DNA of 64,000 bases from Fluviicola sp. XM-24bin1 (GCA_003149635.1 QCWI01000006.1:62001-126000); one strand, 5' to 3'; counted from the first letter of the stretch, positions 27,663 through 36,633 are shown. The notes: generated by a model from the letters alone, not told the origin. A program made the numbers and translations.

Positions 27663-29624
27663 ATGAAGAAGTACCTATTTGGACTCATAGCCACAATTAT
27701 TCCAGTTTTATCTTTCGCTGCCGAGAAGGGGATTGATCAAAAGATTGACGAAGCTTTTGGAGCGGGAACAGGATGGTTCGTACAAGGAATTTTTGCGGAA
27801 ATTCCAGTGATGGAAGGTGTATCTATCCCATGGGTATTGATTGTTTTGGTAGTAGGAGCTTTGTTTTTTACTATTTATTTCAGAGTCATCAACATTACAG
27901 GATTCAAAACGGCAATTAATATCGTTCGTGGAAAGTATGATGAGATAGAATCGGGAGGAGATGATCATGTTGAAGTATCAGACACCGTTCATACGGTTGA
28001 TGGAGATAATCCTGATACTATCAGAGTGGAGGGTGACGCCGATCATCATGGCGAAGTATCGCACTTTCAAGCCCTAACTGCTGCACTTTCGGCAACTGTT
28101 GGACTCGGTAACATCGCTGGAGTAGCGGTGGCAATTTCGATTGGGGGACCTGGAGCTACATTCTGGATGATTGTTGCTGGTCTTATCGGTATGGCTTCAA
28201 AATTCACTGAGTGTACACTTGGAGTTCGATACCGAGAAATAGACGAAAATGGTCGTGTTTATGGTGGGCCAATGTATTATTTGTCAAAAGGTCTGAAAGA
28301 AAGAGGACTATTGAAGGTAGGTCGCGTTCTGGCTATTGTATTTGCTATTATGTGTATCGGTGGATCCTTTGGTGGAGGTAACATGTTTCAATCGAACCAA
28401 GCATTTGCTATGTTGGAGTCGTACTCACAAAGCGATATCAAGAACGAATCAAACCTTAAAGATCTAGAAGGGTCAACGGTAATCTACAGCTACTTCGAGA
28501 AAGATAGTCTTTTCACGATCAAATCGGTAAACAAAAAGGACATTACAACCTTAAACGCAAAAGGGAAGAAAGAAAAGATTACTAAGGAAACATTTCTAGC
28601 CGACTCCATCATGATAAATGGCGAGAAAGTAACAGAGGAAATGTTAACAGACGAATTAAACGGTCAATCCTTCGATTATTACAAACCAGCGACGTACACG
28701 GGAGAGGTTCAAAGCATCAAAGATGACGTAGTAACGTTGTACGATGGTTCGGAAAAAATGGAGGTTGACAAAGCGTCATTCCTTGGTAATGCAAAAAAGA
28801 GCCCGTTGGACGGAGTAGGTTGGATCTTCGGGATTGTTATGGCAATTCTTGTAGGGATTGTTATCATCGGTGGGATCAAGAAAATTGCTAAGGTTACAGA
28901 CAAGATTGTGCCGTTCATGGTAGCAATTTATGTTATCTCTGCACTTGTCATTTTAGGAATGAATTTCTCACAAATCCCTTCAGCTTTCGGAGAAATCTTC
29001 GGAGGTGCATTTACTGGATATGGTATTGCTGGAGGTATGTTCGGAGTTTTAATTCAGGGATTCCGTCGAGCAGCATTCTCGAATGAAGCAGGAATCGGGT
29101 CTGCGTCTATCGCTCACTCTGCGGTTAAAACAAAGTATGCTGCAAGTGAAGGTCTAGTAGCGTTGTTAGAGCCTTTTATCGATACAGTGTTAGTTTGTAC
29201 AATGACAGCTTTAGTATTGATTATTAGTAATGGAGACCAAGGGTTATTTGAGTACGGTGTTCAAGTAACACAAGGTGTAGAGGTGACCTCTGCAGCGTTC
29301 GAATCGAACATTTCCTGGTTCCCAATCGTATTGACTATTGCTGTTGTATTATTTGCCTTCTCCACCATGATTTCTTGGTCGTACTACGGTTATCAAGCAT
29401 GGACTTATTTATTCGGAAGAGGGAAAATGACCGAGTATACGTATAAATTCATTTTCTGTGTATTTGTAGTCATTGGTGCTGCGGCTCAATTACAATCGGT
29501 AATCGACTTCTCCGATGCAATGATCTTTGCCATGCTTGTTCCAAATATGATTGGACTGTTCTTCTTAGCGCCTCGCGTTAGAGAGGAATTAGCAAAATTC
29601 AAAGCGGCGATCAAGAAAGCCTAA
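27663..29624 (+). CDS. AGCS-family alanine/glycine:cation symporter with large insert
   Basis: Sodium- or proton-coupled amino-acid carrier of 653 residues, longer than the usual 450-550. Signal-like start, then AGCS core motifs [66 protein letters not shown], and in the C-terminal half [25 protein letters not shown] and [17 protein letters not shown]. Two unusual parts are seen: an acidic His-rich loop at about 95-135 ([27 protein letters not shown]) and a hydrophilic insert at about 253-380 with beta-like [20 protein letters not shown], placed between two transmembrane helices. The HhH gene starts right after its stop. Confidence 0.9.
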   Translation: MKKYLFGLIATIIPVLSFAAEKGIDQKIDEAFGAGTGWFVQGIFAEIPVMEGVSIPWVLIVLVVGALFFTIYFRVINITGFKTAINIVRGKYDEIESGGDDHVEVSDTVHTVDGDNPDTIRVEGDADHHGEVSHFQALTAALSATVGLGNIAGVAVAISIGGPGATFWMIVAGLIGMASKFTECTLGVRYREIDENGRVYGGPMYYLSKGLKERGLLKVGRVLAIVFAIMCIGGSFGGGNMFQSNQAFAMLESYSQSDIKNESNLKDLEGSTVIYSYFEKDSLFTIKSVNKKDITTLNAKGKKEKITKETFLADSIMINGEKVTEEMLTDELNGQSFDYYKPATYTGEVQSIKDDVVTLYDGSEKMEVDKASFLGNAKKSPLDGVGWIFGIVMAILVGIVIIGGIKKIAKVTDKIVPFMVAIYVISALVILGMNFSQIPSAFGEIFGGAFTGYGIAGGMFGVLIQGFRRAAFSNEAGIGSASIAHSAVKTKYAASEGLVALLEPFIDTVLVCTMTALVLIISNGDQGLFEYGVQVTQGVEVTSAAFESNISWFPIVLTIAVVLFAFSTMISWSYYGYQAWTYLFGRGKMTEYTYKFIFCVFVVIGAAAQLQSVIDFSDAMIFAMLVPNMIGLFFLAPRVREELAKFKAAIKKA

Positions 29625-30473
29625 ATGGGCATTTCCAAAAGAAATAGACGCGGCATTTGGATGCTGATTCTCTTGTGCGTAGCACTTGCCTATGTTCCAA
29701 GGGTATTGGCAGAATGGAATCATGAAACGATCGAAGTTTCTCACGAAACACTTCAGGTTGCTGAGGAAAAGGTAGAGAAACAACAGCAATTCGTGGAATC
29801 CAAAAAGAAGCGGAAGCATAGCAAGCGCAAAAAGTCCTACAAAACACCTCCTTCGAAGTTTGATCCGAATGTATATGACCGAGAAGATTGGATGTACTTA
29901 GGATTGTCTGAAAAGCAAGCCGATGTTGTTCTCAAGTTTACTTCACGAGGAGTGCGTTCTAACGATGAGCTGAAGAAAATCTTCGTAATCCCTGAAGAGG
30001 TATTCGAACTAATTAAAGATTCGACGGTCTATACTCCACGCGAACGCAAGACCATTCAATCGAATAACGAGAAATATTCAGCAATCGTAGACCTCAATAC
30101 GGCTTCGTTGGAAGAGTTGAAGTCACTCCCCGGAATTGGCGATTTCTACGCGGAGAAAATCATTGAGAAACGAAAGAACTTAGGCGGATTTATCGGCAAA
30201 CATCAATTGCTGGAGCTCTGGAAGTTCGGAACTGAGCGCTACGATAGGTTGAAAGATCGAATCATCGTTTCCGGAGGAATCCAGAAAATCAACATCAATA
30301 CAGCGGACGTAGAAACGCTGAAACAACATCCGTACATCTCATACAAAGTGGCGAACTCCATAGTGAAAATGAGAAATGCGCACGGATCATATCAATCAAC
30401 CGAAGACATCCTGAAATCGGTGCTTATCGATCAGGAACTGTTTAGTAAAATTCAACCTTATTTAACTACGTAA
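29625..30473 (+). CDS. Helix-hairpin-helix (ComEA-like) protein with membrane anchor
   Basis: 282 residues. An N-terminal transmembrane segment (IWMLILLCVALAYVPRVLA, about 11-29) is followed by a lysine-rich linker (SKKKRKHSKRKKSYK). Two or three HhH units follow: YLGLSEKQADVVLKF, DLNTASLEELKSLPGIGDFYAEKIIEKRKNLGGF and NINTADVETLKQHPYISYKVANSIVKMR. Resembles ComEA, which binds DNA during uptake, but such proteins are common in Bacteroidota without proof of competence. Starts immediately after the symporter stop and ends one base before apt. Confidence 0.85.
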   Translation: MGISKRNRRGIWMLILLCVALAYVPRVLAEWNHETIEVSHETLQVAEEKVEKQQQFVESKKKRKHSKRKKSYKTPPSKFDPNVYDREDWMYLGLSEKQADVVLKFTSRGVRSNDELKKIFVIPEEVFELIKDSTVYTPRERKTIQSNNEKYSAIVDLNTASLEELKSLPGIGDFYAEKIIEKRKNLGGFIGKHQLLELWKFGTERYDRLKDRIIVSGGIQKININTADVETLKQHPYISYKVANSIVKMRNAHGSYQSTEDILKSVLIDQELFSKIQPYLTT

Positions 30474-30474
30474 T

Positions 30475-31002
30475 ATGTTGGAAGCAGAAGTTAGAAAAGC
30501 AATCCGGGACATTCCCGATTTCCCGAAGCCAGGAATCGTTTTCAAGGACATCACACCGATCATGCAAGATGCTGATCTCTCGAATAAGATCGTGATGCAC
30601 TTGAAATCATTGTACGAAGATCAAGGAATCGATGCTATCGCTGGAATTGAAAGTAGAGGTTTTCTTTTTGGGTATCCATTAGCTATGGAGTTGGGGATTC
30701 CATTTATTCTCATCCGTAAAAAAGGGAAGCTTCCTCACAAAACAATTAGCTACGATTACGATTTGGAATACGGATCTGCAACCATTGAAATGCACGTTGA
30801 TGCTGTATCTGAAGGGCAACGCGTTTTGATTCACGACGATTTATTGGCAACAGGCGGTTCTGCAGAAGCTGCCGCGAAACTCATCCAGAAAGGAGGGGCA
30901 GAGGTTGTTGGCTTCGATTTTCTCGTGGAATTAGAATTTTTAAAAGGAGCAGAAAAATTGAGAAATTTATCTGACAATATTCGTAATTTAGTAGCCTATT
31001 AA
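30475..31002 (+). CDS. apt: Adenine phosphoribosyltransferase
   Basis: Purine salvage enzyme making AMP from adenine and PRPP, 175 residues, standard length. The segments DIPDFPKPGIVFKDITPIM, IAGIESRGFLFGYPLA, IRKKGKLPHKTISYDYDLEYG and the PRPP-binding loop VLIHDDLLATGGSAEAA are all canonical. Located one base after the HhH gene, with an inverted repeat at its 3' end. Confidence 0.97.
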   Translation: MLEAEVRKAIRDIPDFPKPGIVFKDITPIMQDADLSNKIVMHLKSLYEDQGIDAIAGIESRGFLFGYPLAMELGIPFILIRKKGKLPHKTISYDYDLEYGSATIEMHVDAVSEGQRVLIHDDLLATGGSAEAAAKLIQKGGAEVVGFDFLVELEFLKGAEKLRNLSDNIRNLVAY

Positions 31003-31027
31003 TTGGATAGACTACTAACTATCCAAT
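31002..31027 (+). terminator. Perfect inverted repeat after apt, weak terminator
   Basis: ATTGGATAG (31002-31010) and CTATCCAAT (31019-31027) with an 8-base loop, followed by the T-rich but interrupted CCTTATTTTG. Confidence 0.45.
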
Positions 31028-31045
31028 CCTTATTTTGAGCCTAAA

Positions 31046-32185
31046 ATGAATTTCGAAAAAAATGAAAACCAGCAAATGATTGCCCAAATGGTGCGTGATT
31101 TTGCGGAAAAGGAGATCCGTCCTAATCTAAACAAGTGGGACGCTGAAGAGTACTTCCCTGTTGATACCATGAAGCAAATGGGAGAACTAGGACTTTTGGG
31201 AATTTATATTCCGGAAGAGTACGGAGGAAGTGGAATGGGATACTTCGAGTATGCAACTGCCTTGATGGAGCTTGGAAAAGTTTGTGGTGGAGTTGGACTG
31301 AGTGTTGCCGCTCACAATTCCCTTTGTACAGGGCATATCTACTACCACGGTTCCGAAGAACAAAAGAAAAAGTATTTACCCAAATTGGCATCCGGCGAAT
31401 GGATCGGAGCATGGGGGTTGACAGAGCCAAATACAGGTTCCGACGCCATGCGTATGAAAACGACTGCCGTAAAAGAGGGTAACGAGTGGGTGATCAACGG
31501 TGCAAAAAACTGGATCACGCATGGATTGTCAGGTGATGTTGCTGTAGTATTGGTTCGAACTGGTGAGCTTTTAGATAGCAAAGGAATTACAGCCTTCATT
31601 ATTGAAAAAGGAACCCCTGGATTCTCAGCTGTAAAGATCAAAGACAAATTAGGTGTTCGCGCAAGCGAAACGGCCGAATTGATTTTCGACAACGTTCGTG
31701 TTCCAGATGCAAACGTTATTGGAGAAGTTGGAATGGGATTCGTTCAGGCGATGAAGGTTTTGGACGGAGGTCGTATTTCAATCGCAGCCCTAAGTTGTGG
31801 AGTTGCACGCGGAGCTTATGAAGCATCAGTAAAGTATGCGAAAGAACGCGAGCAGTTTGGGAGACCAATTTCACAGTTCCAAGCGATTTCTTTCAAATTG
31901 GCAGATATGGCAACGCAAGTAGAGGCAGCAGAGATGTTGACCTTCCAAGCGGCATATAGAAAAAACGAAGGACTTCCAGTAACGAAAGAAGGAGCATTCG
32001 CCAAGTATTACGCCAGTGAAGTGTCAGTAACATGTGGAAACGAAGCCGTTCAAATCATGGGAGGATATGGGTACACGAAAGAGTATCCAGCCGAGAAGTT
32101 TTTACGTGATGCGAAACTGATGACAATCGGGGAAGGAACCTCTGAAATTCAGAAGTTGGTTATTTCACGAGAAATTTTGAAGTAA
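31046..32185 (+). CDS. Acyl-CoA dehydrogenase
   Basis: FAD-dependent dehydrogenase of 379 residues. Domains in order: N-terminal helical (NEQ-type start FEKNENQQMIAQMVRDFAEKEIRPN), middle beta (WGLTEPNTGSDAMRMKTTAV, the family signature) and C-terminal helical (GGRISIAALSCGVARGAYEASVKYAKEREQFGRPISQFQA, IMGGYGYTKEYPAEKFLRDAKLMTIGEGTSEIQKLVISREIL). The catalytic Glu lies in the final GEGTSEIQ region, as in short/branched-chain enzymes. Chain-length preference cannot be read from sequence; butyryl-like or branched substrates are plausible. It is a single gene between apt and rpsU. Confidence 0.94.
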   Translation: MNFEKNENQQMIAQMVRDFAEKEIRPNLNKWDAEEYFPVDTMKQMGELGLLGIYIPEEYGGSGMGYFEYATALMELGKVCGGVGLSVAAHNSLCTGHIYYHGSEEQKKKYLPKLASGEWIGAWGLTEPNTGSDAMRMKTTAVKEGNEWVINGAKNWITHGLSGDVAVVLVRTGELLDSKGITAFIIEKGTPGFSAVKIKDKLGVRASETAELIFDNVRVPDANVIGEVGMGFVQAMKVLDGGRISIAALSCGVARGAYEASVKYAKEREQFGRPISQFQAISFKLADMATQVEAAEMLTFQAAYRKNEGLPVTKEGAFAKYYASEVSVTCGNEAVQIMGGYGYTKEYPAEKFLRDAKLMTIGEGTSEIQKLVISREILK

Positions 32186-32189
32186 GAAG

Positions 32190-32218
32190 TTGTTTTTAAA
32201 TTAAATGTTCTATATTTG
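32190..32218 (+). promoter_or_regulatory. Promoter for rpsU
   Basis: TTG at 32190-32192 and TATATTTG at 32211-32218, 18 bases apart, close to the Bacteroidota consensus. The 5' leader is about 50 bases. Confidence 0.65.
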
Positions 32219-32272
32219 CGGTCCGCTTGCGGGCGAATTAGAGACAAGAAATTAAGAAAATACAGATAAGAT

Positions 32273-32464
32273 ATGTTGATTATTCCAGTTAAAGAAGGAG
32301 AAAACATTGAGAGAGCGATCAAGAAGTACAAGAAGAAATTTGATCGTACGAAAGTGATGCGTGAATTGCGTTCTCGCAAAGAATTCACGAAGCCTTCTGT
32401 TTTGAAGCGTCAAGAAAAGATTCGTGCAGCTTACAAGCAGCGCATGAAATCTGCGGAATTCTAG
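32273..32464 (+). CDS. rpsU: 30S ribosomal protein bS21
   Basis: 63-residue basic protein: MLIIPVKEGENIERAIKKYKKKFDRTKVMRELRSRKEFTKPSV, typical of Bacteroidota bS21. In this phylum bS21 sits near the anti-Shine-Dalgarno region of 16S rRNA and has been implicated in its sequestration. It has its own promoter (TAnnTTTG at 32211) and terminator (32489-32515). Confidence 0.95.
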   Translation: MLIIPVKEGENIERAIKKYKKKFDRTKVMRELRSRKEFTKPSVLKRQEKIRAAYKQRMKSAEF

Positions 32465-32488
32465 AAACATTTCTTACAGAAATACGTT

Positions 32489-32515
32489 AAAGGAGTCTAT
32501 ATGGCTCCTTTTTTT
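32489..32515 (+). terminator. Terminator after rpsU, touching the xer start codon
   Basis: AAAGGAGTC pairs with GGCTCCTTT (one T-G pair) around a TATAT loop, followed by a T run. The next gene's ATG (32516) begins right after it. Confidence 0.7.
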
Positions 32516-33391
32516 ATGCTTGATAGTTTCCTGGATTACCTCACGACCCAAAAGCGGTTCTCTGAGCATACTTGTCTTGCCTACAGAAAAGATATTGAAC
32601 AGTTTCTCGAATTTACAGGAGTTACGACAAAGAAAGACATCAAGGAAATCAATTCTCGTGTAATTCGCGGTTGGATGGTCGACCTAATCGACAACGACTA
32701 CGAGAACACGTCGGTCAATCGAAAATTATCTTCATTAAGAACCTATTTCAAATGGCTTTTAAAAGAAGGGGTGATTGACGCCAGTCCGATCACAATGGTT
32801 GAAGGACCAAAAGTTCGAAAGCGACCACCTTCTTTTGCGCAACAAAGCGAATTGAAGCCAGAAAAAATCAAAGACTATTTCGAAGATGATTTCAATGGCG
32901 TGCGGGATCGCTTATTGTTCGAAATGTTATACCAAACCGGTATTCGTTCCAGCGAGCTTATTGGCTTAATGGATCAATGGGTTCAAAACAATCAAATCAA
33001 AGTACTAGGAAAGCGAAATAAGGAACGCATTATTCCGATCACATCAGAGCTTTCAGAGTTAATCCGAACGTATCGTAATTTACGTGAAGAAATAGTGTTG
33101 AAAACGCCGAATTTCTTTGTTCGAAACAACGGCGAAAAACTGTATCCAAAGTTTGTCTATGGAAAAATTAATCACTACCTTGGGAAGGTAACGGATTTGG
33201 AAAAAAAGAGTCCTCACGTGCTCCGGCACACCTTTGCAACTCATATGTTGAACAACGGAGCAGGATTAGAAGTGCTCAAGGAACTCTTAGGACATGTTAA
33301 TCTTTCGGCGACTCAAGTCTACACCCATAATTCGTTTGCAGAGTTAACACATATTTATTCACAGTCCCATCCACGTGGACGCAAAAATTAG
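32516..33391 (+). CDS. xerC: Tyrosine recombinase XerC/XerD family
   Basis: Site-specific recombinase of 291 residues that probably resolves chromosome dimers at dif. N-terminal SAM-like core-binding domain (LDYLTTQKRFSEHTCLAYRKDIEQFLEF), then the catalytic domain with Arg144 (TGIRSSEL), the lysine of LGKRNKERI, His234/Arg237 (HVLRHTFATH), His260 (LLGHVNLSATQ) and nucleophile Tyr269 (VYTH). I start at the ATG at 32516; an ATG 15 bases upstream lies within the rpsU terminator hairpin. XerC versus XerD cannot be settled by eye. hpf follows after 5 bases. Confidence 0.92.
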   Translation: MLDSFLDYLTTQKRFSEHTCLAYRKDIEQFLEFTGVTTKKDIKEINSRVIRGWMVDLIDNDYENTSVNRKLSSLRTYFKWLLKEGVIDASPITMVEGPKVRKRPPSFAQQSELKPEKIKDYFEDDFNGVRDRLLFEMLYQTGIRSSELIGLMDQWVQNNQIKVLGKRNKERIIPITSELSELIRTYRNLREEIVLKTPNFFVRNNGEKLYPKFVYGKINHYLGKVTDLEKKSPHVLRHTFATHMLNNGAGLEVLKELLGHVNLSATQVYTHNSFAELTHIYSQSHPRGRKN

Positions 33392-33396
33392 ACGCT

Positions 33397-33690
33397 ATGG
33401 ATTTTAAAGTAAACACAGTGCATTTTACTGCAGACCAAAAGCTTGTTGATTTCATTCAAGGAAAAGTGAAAAAACTAGAGTTGATGTACGATCGAATAAT
33501 CGCTAGCGAGATTTATCTGAGGTTGGATAAGAGTGAGGAGAAAGAAAATAAGATTGCGGAAGTAAAATTATTGCTTCCAGGAAACGAATTATTTGCCAAG
33601 AAGCAATGCAAAAGTTTTGAAGAGGCAGCAGATTTAGCAGTTTCTGCATTAAAAAAACAAGTCGAGCGACATAAGGCTAAAACGGCGTAA
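33397..33690 (+). CDS. hpf: Ribosome hibernation-promoting factor, short HPF/RaiA type
   Basis: 97-residue protein of the sigma-54 modulation/HPF fold: MDFKVNTVHFTADQKLVDFIQGKVKKLELMYDRII, VKLLLPGNELFAKKQCKSFEEAADLAVSALKKQVERHKAK. It lacks the C-terminal dimerisation domain of long HPF. It should bind idle ribosomes in stationary phase. It is coupled to xerC and followed by a strong terminator. Confidence 0.93.
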   Translation: MDFKVNTVHFTADQKLVDFIQGKVKKLELMYDRIIASEIYLRLDKSEEKENKIAEVKLLLPGNELFAKKQCKSFEEAADLAVSALKKQVERHKAKTA

Positions 33691-33713
33691 ATCAAAGCCT
33701 TGCAATATTTGAG

Positions 33714-33748
33714 ATAAGGGTGCTTTTCAAGCATCCTTATTTTTTTTT
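33714..33748 (+). terminator. Intrinsic terminator after hpf
   Basis: A 12-base-pair stem (ATAAGGGTGCTT with AAGCATCCTTAT, one G-T pair, 3-base loop) followed by eight T. Confidence 0.88.
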
Positions 33749-33768
33749 GATTTTTTTTCAAAAACTAA

Positions 33769-33798
33769 TTGTTATTACTGATTTGTTTCATACATTTG
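33769..33798 (+). promoter_or_regulatory. Promoter for the tRNA cluster
   Basis: TTG at 33769-33771 and TACATTTG at 33791-33798, exactly 19 bases apart: a model Bacteroidota promoter, 65 bases ahead of the first tRNA. Confidence 0.75.
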
Positions 33799-33863
33799 CA
33801 CTCCCCAAACGCGGGGACACAATTAAAGTTCTTTCAAATACTGAAACAATTTTACCAACAAGT

Positions 33864-33937
33864 GCCGATGTAGCTCAGCTGGCTAGAGCAGCTGATTTGT
33901 AATCAGCAGGTCGGGGGTTCGAGTCCCTCCATCGGCT
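33864..33937 (+). tRNA. tRNA-Thr (anticodon UGU)
   Basis: Acceptor stem GCCGATG/CATCGGC, anticodon loop in CTGATTTGTAATCAG with TGT, T arm GGGTTCGAGTCCC. CCA is not encoded. First of a tandem array Thr-Tyr-Gly. Confidence 0.97.
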
Positions 33938-33950
33938 CTGAAATTTGATT

Positions 33951-34032
33951 GGGGAGATACTCAAGCGGTCAACGAGGGCAGACTGTAAATCTGCTGGCTA
34001 CGCCTTCGTAGGTTCGAATCCTGCTCTCCCCA
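33951..34032 (+). tRNA. tRNA-Tyr (anticodon GUA)
   Basis: Acceptor stem GGGGAGA/TCTCCCC, anticodon GTA in CAGACTGTAAATCTG, long variable arm as in bacterial tRNA-Tyr (total 82 bases), T loop GGTTCGAATCC. Confidence 0.97.
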
Positions 34033-34047
34033 CAAACAAACTCTTAA

Positions 34048-34120
34048 GCGGGAGTAGCTCAGTTGGTAGAGCGTCAGCCTTCCAAGCTGAGGGTCGCGAG
34101 TTCGAATCTCGTCTCCCGCT
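34048..34120 (+). tRNA. tRNA-Gly (anticodon UCC)
   Basis: Acceptor stem GCGGGAG/CTCCCGC, anticodon TCC in CAGCCTTCCAAGCTG, T arm GAGTTCGAATCTC. Confidence 0.97.
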
Positions 34121-34126
34121 CTTTTT

Positions 34127-34152
34127 TCTTCCTATTTAGATATGTAGGAAGA
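34127..34152 (+). repeat. Inverted repeat behind tRNA-Gly
   Basis: TCTTCCTA (34127-34134) and TAGGAAGA (34145-34152), perfect 8-base arms with a 10-base loop. Possibly a 3' processing structure of the tRNA transcript. Confidence 0.4.
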
Positions 34153-34177
34153 TAGGCCGAAGTAACATTCGGTATCG

Positions 34178-34208
34178 ATTCTTTAAAGCGATTTAAAGAA
34201 TTTTTTTT
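34178..34208 (+). terminator. Terminator-like hairpin inside the tRNA array
   Basis: ATTCTTTAAA and TTTAAAGAAT form a perfect 10-base-pair AT-rich stem with GCGA loop, followed by a T run. It separates the Thr-Tyr-Gly tRNAs from tRNA-Thr(GGU)-tuf. Confidence 0.55.
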
Positions 34209-34221
34209 GAAAGGACTTTGC

Positions 34222-34293
34222 GCCGGTGTAGCTCAGTGGTAGAGCGCTTCCTTGGTAAGGAAGAGGTCACGAGTTCAATTCTCGTCATTGGCT
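34222..34293 (+). tRNA. tRNA-Thr (anticodon GGU)
   Basis: Acceptor stem GCCGGTG/CATTGGC with two G-T pairs, anticodon GGT in CTTCCTTGGTAAGGAAG, T arm GAGTTCAATTCTC. 90 bases ahead of tuf, as is common in Bacteroidota. Confidence 0.95.
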
Positions 34294-34383
34294 CTAAAGA
34301 GAGACTGAAAATTTTTTCACCTGTAAAGGGTGGAATTTTTGCATATATAAAAGTTTATTTTTTAACTAAGAAACAAGAAAACA

Positions 34384-35571
34384 ATGGCTAAGGAAACATT
34401 CGATCGTTCCAAACCACACGTTAACATCGGAACAATTGGTCACGTTGACCACGGAAAAACTACTTTGACAGCAGCAATCTCTTCTGTATTGTCCTCGCAA
34501 GGTCTAGCTGAAACTCGTGATTTCTCTTCTATCGATAACGCACCAGAAGAAAAAGAGCGTGGTATTACAATTAACACTTCTCACATCGAGTACCAGACGG
34601 CTAACCGTCACTACGCACACGTTGACTGTCCAGGTCACGCCGATTACGTAAAGAACATGGTAACGGGAGCTGCACAGATGGACGGAGCTATCCTAGTAGT
34701 TGCTGCTACGGATGGTCCAATGCCACAAACTCGTGAGCACATCCTTCTTGGACGTCAGGTTGGTGTACCTCGTATCGTTGTATTCATGAACAAAGTGGAT
34801 ATGGTTGACGATGAGGAGCTACTTGAACTAGTAGAGATGGAAATCCGTGAGTTGTTGTCATTCTACGATTACGATGGAGACAACGCTCCAATCATCCAAG
34901 GATCTGCTTTGGGTGCATTGAACGGAGAAGATAAGTGGGTTGCAACTGTAAACGAATTGATGGAAGCAGTTGATACTTACATCGAATTGCCTCCACGTGA
35001 TGTAGATAAAGATTTCTTGATGCCAGTTGAGGACGTATTTACAATTACAGGTCGTGGTACTGTAGCAACAGGACGTATCGAAACAGGAGTTATCAACTCT
35101 GGAGACCCAGTTGATATCCTAGGAATGGGAGATGAGAAATTGTCATCTACTGTAACAGGGGTTGAGATGTTCCGTAAGATCTTGGATCGCGGAGAAGCTG
35201 GAGATAACGTAGGATTGTTGTTGCGTGGTATCGAAAAATCTGATATCAAGCGTGGAATGGTAATCTGTAAGCCAGGTTCAACAACTCCACACACGAAGTT
35301 CAAAGCTGAGATTTACGTACTTAAGAAAGAAGAAGGTGGTCGTCACACTCCTTTCCACGACAAGTACCGTCCTCAGTTCTACTTCCGTACAACTGACGTA
35401 ACAGGTGAGATCTTCACTACTGACGGACGTGACATGGTAATGCCAGGTGACAACGTTACTATTGAAGTTAACTTGATCGTACCAGTAGCAATGGACAAAG
35501 GTCTTCGTTTTGCAATCCGTGAGGGTGGTAGAACAGTAGGAGCTGGTCAGGTTACTGAGATCGTAGAGTAA
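34384..35571 (+). CDS. tuf: Elongation factor Tu
   Basis: GTPase delivering aminoacyl-tRNA to the ribosome, 395 residues. GTP motifs [10 protein letters not shown] (about 19-28), [32 protein letters not shown]; domain 2 and 3 typical ([55 protein letters not shown]). Likely co-transcribed with tRNA-Thr upstream; strong terminator downstream at 35595. Confidence 0.99.
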   Translation: MAKETFDRSKPHVNIGTIGHVDHGKTTLTAAISSVLSSQGLAETRDFSSIDNAPEEKERGITINTSHIEYQTANRHYAHVDCPGHADYVKNMVTGAAQMDGAILVVAATDGPMPQTREHILLGRQVGVPRIVVFMNKVDMVDDEELLELVEMEIRELLSFYDYDGDNAPIIQGSALGALNGEDKWVATVNELMEAVDTYIELPPRDVDKDFLMPVEDVFTITGRGTVATGRIETGVINSGDPVDILGMGDEKLSSTVTGVEMFRKILDRGEAGDNVGLLLRGIEKSDIKRGMVICKPGSTTPHTKFKAEIYVLKKEEGGRHTPFHDKYRPQFYFRTTDVTGEIFTTDGRDMVMPGDNVTIEVNLIVPVAMDKGLRFAIREGGRTVGAGQVTEIVE

Positions 35572-35594
35572 TCTTTCACCATAAGATACAATAG

Positions 35595-35618
35595 AAAGGG
35601 GAGTTCGCTCCCCTTTTT
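35595..35618 (+). terminator. Intrinsic terminator after tuf
   Basis: AAAGGGGAG and CTCCCCTTT form a perfect 9-base-pair stem with a TTCG tetraloop and a following T run. Confidence 0.9.
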
Positions 35619-35730
35619 ATACGAGTTGTCTTTCTCGTCTATCAAAAAAGTCCTTTGAAAAGCAAGATTTTAGGTTGCGTTTTGAAAATGATGAAACTCA
35701 GATTTTTCAATTCGCAATTTTTAATTGATA

Positions 35731-35805
35731 CACGGGTGTAGCTCAGTTGGTAGAGTAGTGGATTCCAAATCCATTGGTCGTGGGTTCGAATCCTACCGCC
35801 CGTGC
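35731..35805 (+). tRNA. tRNA-Trp (anticodon CCA)
   Basis: Acceptor stem CACGGGT/GCCCGTG with one T-G pair, anticodon CCA in GTGGATTCCAAATCCAT, T arm GGGTTCGAATCCT. 12 bases ahead of secE. The exact 3' base is uncertain. Confidence 0.94.
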
Positions 35806-35817
35806 AAAAAACAAGAC

Positions 35818-36045
35818 ATGTCAAAAGTAAAAGAGTATTTTAACGAGACTGTTACCGAAATGGTACATCGCGTTACTTGGCCTACTTGGAAGGAACTCCA
35901 AAGTAACACAATTATTGTGGTAGTGGCCTCAGTACTTATTTCCTTGATCATCTTCGCAATGGACTTCGTATTCGGAGTGCGCGCAGAAGAAGAAGGAATG
36001 ATCTGGAGAGGAATCTTAGGATTCGTCTACGACTTGTTTTCTTAA
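35818..36045 (+). CDS. secE: Preprotein translocase subunit SecE
   Basis: 75-residue single-span form of SecE: amphipathic region VKEYFNETVTEMVHRVTWPTWKELQSNT then a transmembrane helix (TIIVVVASVLISLIIFAMDFVFG). The conserved WPTWKE matches the family. The true start is the ATG at 35818; upstream in-frame codons lie in the tRNA. Transcribed with nusG. Confidence 0.96.
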   Translation: MSKVKEYFNETVTEMVHRVTWPTWKELQSNTIIVVVASVLISLIIFAMDFVFGVRAEEEGMIWRGILGFVYDLFS

Positions 36046-36067
36046 TCCCAATTAGCACAACGGCGAT

Positions 36068-36619
36068 ATGGCAACAGATGTAAAAAAGCGTTGGTACGTG
36101 GTGAGAGCCATCAGTGGGAAGGAGAAAAAGGTGAAAGAATACCTGGAAATGGAAATCTCTCGCTTGAAATTAGATGAGTTCGTAGGACAAATTCTTATCC
36201 CAACTGAAAAAGTATTCCAAATTCGTAACGGTAAAAAAGTAAGCAAAGAACGTGCTTATCTTCCTGGATATGTCCTTGTAGAAGTAGCTCTTGTAGGAGA
36301 GGTGCCTCACGTAATTAAAGGAATTCCTAATGTTATCGGATTCTTGGGTGCAGAAAAAGGCGGAGAGCCGCATCCAATGAGAATGTCAGAAGTGAATCGT
36401 ATCCTAGGTAAGGTAGATGAGCTTTCAGAGACAGAAGAAGAAATGAAGATCCCATTCGTGATCGGAGAATCGGTGAAAGTTATCGATGGGCCGTTCAATA
36501 ACTTCAGCGGAGTGATTGATGAAATCAACGAAGAGAAGAAGAAGTTGAAAGTAATGGTAAAAATATTTGGACGTAAGAACTTGCTGGAGCTAAGCTACAT
36601 GCAAGTAGAAAAAGAATAA
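36068..36619 (+). CDS. nusG: Transcription termination/antitermination factor NusG
   Basis: 183 residues. NGN domain (KRWYVVRAISGKEKKVKEYLEMEI, YLPGYVLVEVALVGEVPHVIKGIPNVIGFLG) and C-terminal KOW domain (IGESVKVIDGPFNNFSGVIDEINEEKKKLKVMVKIFGR). It binds RNA polymerase and couples it to Rho or the ribosome. Between secE and rplK in the standard order. Confidence 0.97.
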   Translation: MATDVKKRWYVVRAISGKEKKVKEYLEMEISRLKLDEFVGQILIPTEKVFQIRNGKKVSKERAYLPGYVLVEVALVGEVPHVIKGIPNVIGFLGAEKGGEPHPMRMSEVNRILGKVDELSETEEEMKIPFVIGESVKVIDGPFNNFSGVIDEINEEKKKLKVMVKIFGRKNLLELSYMQVEKE

Positions 36620-36633
36620 AAAGTTTATTAACC

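Noticed and set aside
33720-34139. Small plus-strand frames across the tRNA genes
   Set aside because: They are translations of tRNA sequence (for example GSSSVGRASAFQAEG-type peptides), a common artefact.
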